This document shows, piece by piece, positions 6,153 through 10,170 of a DNA stretch of 10,170 nucleotides (positions within the stretch are counted from its first letter, which is position 1; each line of letters begins with the position of its first letter). A program made the position numbers and the translations under genes. The stretch is taken from positions 1 through 10,170 of the forward strand of contig JAEORG010000413.1 of NCBI GenBank assembly GCA_016841005.1, written 5' to 3'. Source of the stretch: Candidatus Thorarchaeota archaeon (lineage in GTDB: Archaea > Asgardarchaeota > Thorarchaeia > Thorarchaeales > Thorarchaeaceae). The notes beneath the pieces were generated by a model that saw nothing but the letters and a program-made list of their open reading frames with translations, ran no database searches and was not told the origin of the DNA.

Positions 6153-8018
6153 ATGAGAAGATTTGTAATTGTTGTAGTATCAGTGCTTTTTATTGCGGCG
6201 ATGGTTTCGCCACAGGTTCCAATAGTAGAAATAAAAGATGCCGAATTAGAGTCCACAGAAAATGTAGTTGAGTTTGAATACGCAGAGAGCTATACGCCAA
6301 TGGCCCCCATGAACATTTCTTCAAACAATGATTTTGTGTCTTTGGGATGGAATGGGAGCGGGACTCCAGCAGACCCTTATACAATCGAGAATGTGGAAAT
6401 TACTGGGGAATATTTAGCGCTTGGAATTGCTAATACAACTGCGTACTTTTCTGTTCGAGATTGTAGTTTTAGTTCACAAGTACATCTACTTGCAGATGGG
6501 ATAGTCCTATCTAATCTCACAAATGGTGAAATTACAGGATGTACATTTTCGTCATTTGATGGAGCTATTATATTTGGTAGTTGCAACAATACTAAGTTTT
6601 CAGACAATATAGTGCACAATTGTGAAGTAGGTGTAGGGGTATGGATGTCATCAGGTGTGGAGATTTCACGAAATACGATTTACAATGGCTCAAGGGGTGG
6701 CTATTTCTCATACATGATGGATTCCATTATCACAGAAAACATCGTCTTTGATATGTTCTTTAATGGAGTATCATGTAGCTTTGATGGGAATGGGACGGTC
6801 TTATCAGATAATATATTCTATAATATCAGTACAGGCATCTGGATGATGCCAGCTATTGACATTGGTTTTGCATCTTTCTGGAGAATTGAACACAATATAG
6901 TCTACAACTGCTATGTAGGAGTTGGTTCGATGTGGGGTGCACTTCACTGTGTAGTCACTTCAAACAATCTGACAAACAACAATGTAGGAATCCAAATCTC
7001 GATTGCGAGTGATATGGAAATCACTGATAATATTATTGCGGGAGGCTATTCTGGAATGATGCTGTATCAAAACGATGCCATTGAAATCGATAACAACACT
7101 ATTGATTCAACCAGCGGAAGAGGCATTACAATTTCTTGGTCAACGAATTGTATAGTGACATCAAATCATATCAATTCACATGGATTGTACATTCAAGCAA
7201 TGGCACCATCGGAGTACCTTCATACTGTTTCAGGGAATCTGAATGAAGATGGAAAACAAATCGGTTACTTTGTAGGTCATGTGGATGAAACTATAGATGC
7301 AACAAACTATTTCCAACTTTATCTAGTCAATTGCTCAAATGTAATTGTTGAGAATGGTCTCTTCAGTGATGCCGAGGTGGGAGTTGTCTTTGCATTCTCT
7401 GACAGTTGCACACTTCAGCAATGTAGTATCATTGAGAATTCAATTAATGGGATTGAGTTTTTCTATACAACGAATTGTGAGATTACTGATTGCGAAATTG
7501 CAGAAAATGGAAATCTATGGGGCAGTTATGGCATACAACTTCTTATCACAAACAACACAAGAATAACAAGAAACATGATCTATAGGAATAATGGAAGTGG
7601 AATTGTACTCTATGCTGGAGCATCAAGTTACTGCTTCATCTATAACAACCTAATTTCGAACAACACCGTCATTGGAATAGAGATACACAGTGGAAACAAC
7701 CAGAACTCGATCTATGGGAATGCAATTGGTTGGAATGACGAAGGCAACGCAGTGGACGGTGGGAGTAATAATCATTGGGACGATGGTGTTTCGATGGGTA
7801 ATTGGTGGAGTGACTATAATGGCACAGGAGTCTATGAGATTGATGGCTCATCAAATTCTGTGGACAACTATCCACTTCAATTCGAAACATGGTCTGCAAC
7901 GCTTCCTATCGAAGACTCTACAGGATTAGGTATTGAGATTATCATTGTGTCTATCGGATTAGTAGGAGTTATCATAGTAATTATGCTATTAATCCTAAAG
8001 AGAAGAAATACAATTTAG
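6153..8018 (+). CDS. Beta-helix gene C: long NosD-like surface protein without Ig-like domain
   Basis: From ATG 6153 the product has 621 residues; a GTG at 6126 would add nine polar residues before the signal peptide. ATG 6153 is preferred because MRRFVIVVVSVLFIAAMV is a normal signal peptide and matches gene A's MRRLV start. Counting from ATG 6153: the entry motif NNDFVSLGWNGSGT with DPYTIENVEI lies at about 58-83, followed by roughly 20 beta-helix rungs. At about 352-388 an insertion reads GKQIGYFVG, then FQLYLVNCSNVIVENG, the pattern found midway in NosD-type proteins. The helix resumes to about 530. The end signature MGNWWSDY (about 548-555) and SVDNYPL (569-575) close it. A membrane anchor (about 594-615) ends in KRRNTI; there is no Ig-like domain and no acidic tail. 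Many N-x-S/T sequons fit a glycosylated exported protein. NosD itself serves copper-site maturation of nitrous oxide reductase, but no nos genes are here, so that role is not inferred. Confidence 0.82.
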   Translation: MRRFVIVVVSVLFIAAMVSPQVPIVEIKDAELESTENVVEFEYAESYTPMAPMNISSNNDFVSLGWNGSGTPADPYTIENVEITGEYLALGIANTTAYFSVRDCSFSSQVHLLADGIVLSNLTNGEITGCTFSSFDGAIIFGSCNNTKFSDNIVHNCEVGVGVWMSSGVEISRNTIYNGSRGGYFSYMMDSIITENIVFDMFFNGVSCSFDGNGTVLSDNIFYNISTGIWMMPAIDIGFASFWRIEHNIVYNCYVGVGSMWGALHCVVTSNNLTNNNVGIQISIASDMEITDNIIAGGYSGMMLYQNDAIEIDNNTIDSTSGRGITISWSTNCIVTSNHINSHGLYIQAMAPSEYLHTVSGNLNEDGKQIGYFVGHVDETIDATNYFQLYLVNCSNVIVENGLFSDAEVGVVFAFSDSCTLQQCSIIENSINGIEFFYTTNCEITDCEIAENGNLWGSYGIQLLITNNTRITRNMIYRNNGSGIVLYAGASSYCFIYNNLISNNTVIGIEIHSGNNQNSIYGNAIGWNDEGNAVDGGSNNHWDDGVSMGNWWSDYNGTGVYEIDGSSNSVDNYPLQFETWSATLPIEDSTGLGIEIIIVSIGLVGVIIVIMLLILKRRNTI

Positions 8019-8030
8019 TTGAGTGCAATA

Positions 8031-8051
8031 AGGAGGATTGAAATGAGATGA
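8031..8051 (+). promoter_or_regulatory. Ribosome site and two-codon overlapping ORF before gene D
   Basis: AGGAGG (8031-8036) is six bases before ATG 8043, which reads ATG-AGA-TGA and stops at 8051. The gene D start ATG 8048 overlaps that TGA (ATGA), at eleven bases from the ribosome site. The optimal spacing thus points to the two-codon frame, and gene D may be reached by termination and restart. Initiation directly at 8048 is also possible. Confidence 0.45.
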
Positions 8052-9232
8052 AGGATGCAATACTCGTAGCATTTCTAATTCTCATCACTCTTTCTCCGTT
8101 CATGACACTAAGCTCTCAAAGCAGGACAGGAACTTCAATTCACGGAATTTTGAGTAATCAATACACGGAACACCTTCCAATCTACATTGTCGATGACAGT
8201 GATTTTTCGATACTCGGTTTTCCTGGTTCCGGTACAGAAGCAGATCCGTACATTATTCATGGATTGAATATATCAAATGTCCCGTATGGAATTTCCATCA
8301 GTGATACGTCAGTATACTTTGTCATCCGTGATTGCTACATCTCTGGTTCAGCATCATCTAGTGCTGGAATTTGGTTTACTAGTCTTGGACATGGTCGTGT
8401 TGAAGAATGTGTGATTCAGGGTGGACAGTATGGAATTGAACTAGAAGATTGTGACCACATAACTGTTGTAAATAACACAATTGTTGGTTCACGAGAATAT
8501 GGATTGCGTATTAGCCAAGGAGAATTTAATGATATAACTTCCAACAGGTTATTCGCGAACCATAATGGAATAGGAGTTATGAGTGCTGACAATTCTTCCA
8601 TTAGGTCAAACTTAGTTTATACAAATTCTAGAATTGGTCTCGAAATTGGACCATACTCCATGTTCAATGAAATTTATTGGAATTCATTAGGGTGGAACGA
8701 AGGACCTCTTAGTTTGACTGGGGAGCGAAATGCAGAAGACAATGGCGCTAACAACACATGGTATGAAAATAGATGGAGTGACCATCTGAGCATTGTATCA
8801 GCGTTATATTACATAGATGGCACTGCTGATGCAATTGATGGACGTGCTATGACTCTTCGTGATGATGTTGAACCTTTGTTGTATTCAGATGCACCTGAAG
8901 CAATAGTGCAAGGGAATACAAGCGAAATTCTAACATGGACAGTAGTGGAGAATTTTCCGTTTTCGTACGAATTGTATCAGGATGGAGATTTAGTGAGGGG
9001 AGGATATCTGGTATGGGATAAAATAGAAACTCCTCTTAGCACACTCTCTGTTGGAGAGCATAATTACACGCTGAGTGTTCGTGATGGATATGGAAATTCA
9101 AATACCTCTACAATGATTTTGAATATTACTCAGCCATTAATTCTTGATTCCTATCTATTGGCTGGATTAGGTCTTGGGTCGATACTCCTAGTGTTGGTGA
9201 TATGGGAAAAGAAATTCCACAAACCTACTTAG
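8048..9232 (+). CDS. Beta-helix gene D: surface protein with Ig-like domain, no acidic tail
   Basis: A 394-residue paralogue of A and B. Signal peptide 1-24 (core AILVAFLILITLSPF), entry motif DDSDFSILGFPGSGTEADPY (49-68), beta-helix about 70-228 with rungs such as GRVEECVI, GIELEDCDHITVVNNTI and NEIYWNSLGWN, and a shortened end signature NRWSDH (241-246) with YYIDGTADAID (254-264). The Ig-like domain at about 283-360 keeps LTW, SYELYQ, GEHNYT and VRDGYGN. A single transmembrane helix (about 367-386) ends in WEKKFHKPT, so the cytoplasmic tail is only a few residues. The gene begins 29 bases after gene C with no promoter seen between them, so C and D are probably cotranscribed. Role inferred as an exported surface-anchored binding or structural protein; ligand unknown. 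Confidence 0.84.
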   Translation: MKDAILVAFLILITLSPFMTLSSQSRTGTSIHGILSNQYTEHLPIYIVDDSDFSILGFPGSGTEADPYIIHGLNISNVPYGISISDTSVYFVIRDCYISGSASSSAGIWFTSLGHGRVEECVIQGGQYGIELEDCDHITVVNNTIVGSREYGLRISQGEFNDITSNRLFANHNGIGVMSADNSSIRSNLVYTNSRIGLEIGPYSMFNEIYWNSLGWNEGPLSLTGERNAEDNGANNTWYENRWSDHLSIVSALYYIDGTADAIDGRAMTLRDDVEPLLYSDAPEAIVQGNTSEILTWTVVENFPFSYELYQDGDLVRGGYLVWDKIETPLSTLSVGEHNYTLSVRDGYGNSNTSTMILNITQPLILDSYLLAGLGLGSILLVLVIWEKKFHKPT

Positions 9233-9257
9233 ATAGCCAATTAAGTACAAAGAGTTA

Positions 9258-9270
9258 CCCTAAAAAGGGG
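9258..9270 (+). promoter_or_regulatory. Possible promoter or small hairpin before the amphi-Trp gene
   Basis: CCCTAAAAAGGGG contains TAAAAA, which could act as a TATA-like element with transcription start near 9293. It can also form a 4-bp hairpin (CCCT/AGGG) that might end the gene D transcript. Nothing else in the 85-base interval 9233-9317 stands out, and either reading is weak. Confidence 0.2.
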
Positions 9271-9317
9271 ATTCTCGAATTCTTTACAATGCCATCATCT
9301 CCAATGGAGAAGGAAAA

Positions 9318-9578
9318 ATGCAGATTGAAGACTACGAGTTCGAGGAGGAAAAGACTCTCTCGAATCTTGCAGACCTTCTTGAAGACTTAGCCAGGCAGTT
9401 ACGCGAAGAAACCAATTTGGAACTGCCAATGCCAAGTCTTAGAGAGGGCAAAATTCAGATTCCAATCGGCGAACCTATAGAAACAGGAATCGAAGTTGGT
9501 ATTAGAAAACACTTCGTACATGTAATGCTGTCCCTTGCTTGGACTAAACCTGAGGATAAGGGAGGTTTCGATGATTAG
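9318..9578 (+). CDS. Small amphi-Trp domain protein
   Basis: An 86-residue acidic protein: a short N-terminal strand (QIEDYEFEEEK, 2-12), an amphipathic helix (SNLADLLEDLARQLRE, 15-30), then beta-strands (GKIQIPIG 44-51, ETGIEVGIRK 55-64, HFVHVMLSLAW 65-75) with a Trp at 75 at the end of the last strand. This order and the final LSLAW fit the amphi-Trp domain family of small archaeal and bacterial proteins, whose biochemical role is not established. The assignment is from memory of the family pattern and not from a search. ATG 9318 has GGAG eight bases and AAGG about four bases upstream. The stop TAG (9576-9578) lies inside the start region of the next gene, so the two are probably translated together. 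Confidence 0.65.
   Translation: MQIEDYEFEEEKTLSNLADLLEDLARQLREETNLELPMPSLREGKIQIPIGEPIETGIEVGIRKHFVHVMLSLAWTKPEDKGGFDD
9560..9565 (+). promoter_or_regulatory. Shine-Dalgarno site inside the amphi-Trp gene for the next gene
   Basis: GGGAGG lies five bases before ATG 9571 and within the last codons of the amphi-Trp gene. It supports ATG 9571 as a true start and coupled translation of the overlapping pair. Confidence 0.65.
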
Positions 9579-10170
9579 CGAGAGTGTGTTATCACGAATT
9601 GAAATTCTTGATAAATTAACCAAAGCCATTGAGGTTCACGAAGAGATTAGCTCATTTGTCGGTACAAGATTATGTGATCACTGTGAATCCGCTGAGGATG
9701 AGTGGGCTGTAAAAAGGGATAAAATAACTAAGCAATTGAAAAGTTTGGTAAGTAAATATGATTTTGCCAAAATGCTACCACGAAATGAACTTGGGATTGC
9801 AACTCTTTCAATATTGAATTACATTGTGAAGATTCAGCATACCTTCGCCCAATTGATTATCATGATTGATATGATACGTGGAGAGTCTGTTGGTGATGTA
9901 TACATGGACTCGATGAATTCTATTTCTTCCAAGACACACGAACAACTGAAAACGCTAAAGGAACTCACAGAAAGGCAAAAAGATGATTCAGAAGGTGCTC
10001 TTGAATGTCTACAGACTGTCCTCAAGCTTGAAAGACAAATCGATGAGGATAATATTGTTATCTGCCGCCAAATCTCTGTAATAACTGAGGGTGAGGACGC
10101 AGGATATACTTGTTATATTATGAGAAAGATAGTGAGTGAATTAGAACACATATCTGACTTCATCAAGGAA
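9571..10170 (+). CDS. PhoU/DUF47-like helical protein, C-terminus beyond window
   Basis: The frame is open for 200 codons from ATG 9571 to the window edge. The product is nearly all helical. The segment LERQIDEDNIVICR (153-166) matches the E-x3-D acidic metal-binding helix pattern of PhoU/DUF47 proteins, and RKIVSELEHISDFIKE (185-200) matches the following helix, with E192 and D196 in the expected E-x3-D spacing. An earlier helix-rich stretch (1-135) would be the first half of such a bundle. PhoU proteins bind metal clusters and modulate phosphate uptake or signalling; DUF47 members often sit beside phosphate permeases. No permease is visible in this window, but the next gene is out of view. 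A C-x2-C pair at 35-38 is unusual. It overlaps the amphi-Trp gene by 8 bases. Family call is by pattern only. Confidence 0.6.
   Translation, partial: MISESVLSRIEILDKLTKAIEVHEEISSFVGTRLCDHCESAEDEWAVKRDKITKQLKSLVSKYDFAKMLPRNELGIATLSILNYIVKIQHTFAQLIIMIDMIRGESVGDVYMDSMNSISSKTHEQLKTLKELTERQKDDSEGALECLQTVLKLERQIDEDNIVICRQISVITEGEDAGYTCYIMRKIVSELEHISDFIKE

Noticed and set aside
7669..7929. Overlapping open frames on both strands at the end of gene C
   Set aside because: They lie wholly within the well supported gene C frame (GNWWSDY region) and translate to low-complexity His/Ser-rich or Met/Gly-rich products typical of shadow frames.
6153..8018. Naming gene C nosD
   Set aside because: The beta-helix insertion is NosD-like, but there is no nos operon context (no nosZ, nosF or nosY), and such beta-helices occur in many unrelated surface proteins.
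3347..9232. CRISPR or DNA tandem repeat explanation for the repeated motifs
   Set aside because: The repeats are at protein level (beta-helix rungs) with irregular spacing and divergent DNA; no regular repeat-spacer pattern exists.
3347..9232. Polysaccharide lyase or pectinase activity of the beta-helix proteins
   Set aside because: I see no conserved catalytic Asp/Arg/Lys cluster of the known pectate lyase or polygalacturonase families; fold similarity alone does not support an enzyme call.
9202..9390. Plus-strand open frame across the end of gene D and the start of the amphi-Trp gene
   Set aside because: It overlaps two better supported frames, and its product is a Ser/Lys/Thr-rich chain without domain features.

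Overview
The window looks archaeal. The tryptophanyl-tRNA synthetase is of the archaeal/eukaryotic type, with a HIGH motif and a KMSSS loop. Promoters are TATA-like, most starts have Shine-Dalgarno sequences, and there is a stand-alone Lrp/AsnC effector domain plus a run of surface-anchored parallel beta-helix proteins. The moderate-to-low GC and the clustered secreted beta-helix/Ig-like type I membrane proteins would suit an Asgard archaeon such as a Thorarchaeia- or Lokiarchaeia-like lineage. That placement is an inference and cannot be proved from this window.

Layout. Positions 1-244 (minus) hold the N-terminal part of an unrecognised helical protein that runs off the left edge. Divergent from it is a 74-residue Lrp/AsnC ligand-binding domain, best started at TTG 377. 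A 12-helix MFS transporter (692-2038, plus) then converges on trpS (2043-3191, minus). Only four bases separate their stop codons, and a perfect 9-bp inverted repeat spans both ends.

From 3347 to 9232 there are four plus-strand paralogues of secreted, membrane-anchored right-handed beta-helix proteins. Genes A (3347-4603) and B (4741-6027) are close duplicates, including their promoters. Both have a signal peptide, beta-helix, Ig-like domain, transmembrane helix, and a basic-then-acidic cytoplasmic tail ending in a conserved FD-x-x-x-LLE. Gene C (best start 6153, to 8018) is larger, with a NosD-like insertion and no Ig-like domain. Gene D (8048-9232) lies 29 bases after C, keeps the Ig-like domain and lacks the acidic tail. 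A related TATA-centred promoter element precedes A, B and C, which suggests one regulon; C and D look like one operon.

The right end holds a small amphi-Trp domain protein (9318-9578). It overlaps by 8 bases a PhoU/DUF47-like helical protein that starts at 9571 and leaves the window at 10170. No RNA gene, CRISPR array, insertion sequence or attachment site was found. The most noteworthy items are the duplicated cell-surface beta-helix cluster with its shared promoter and conserved cytoplasmic tail motif, and several start-site and overlap details.
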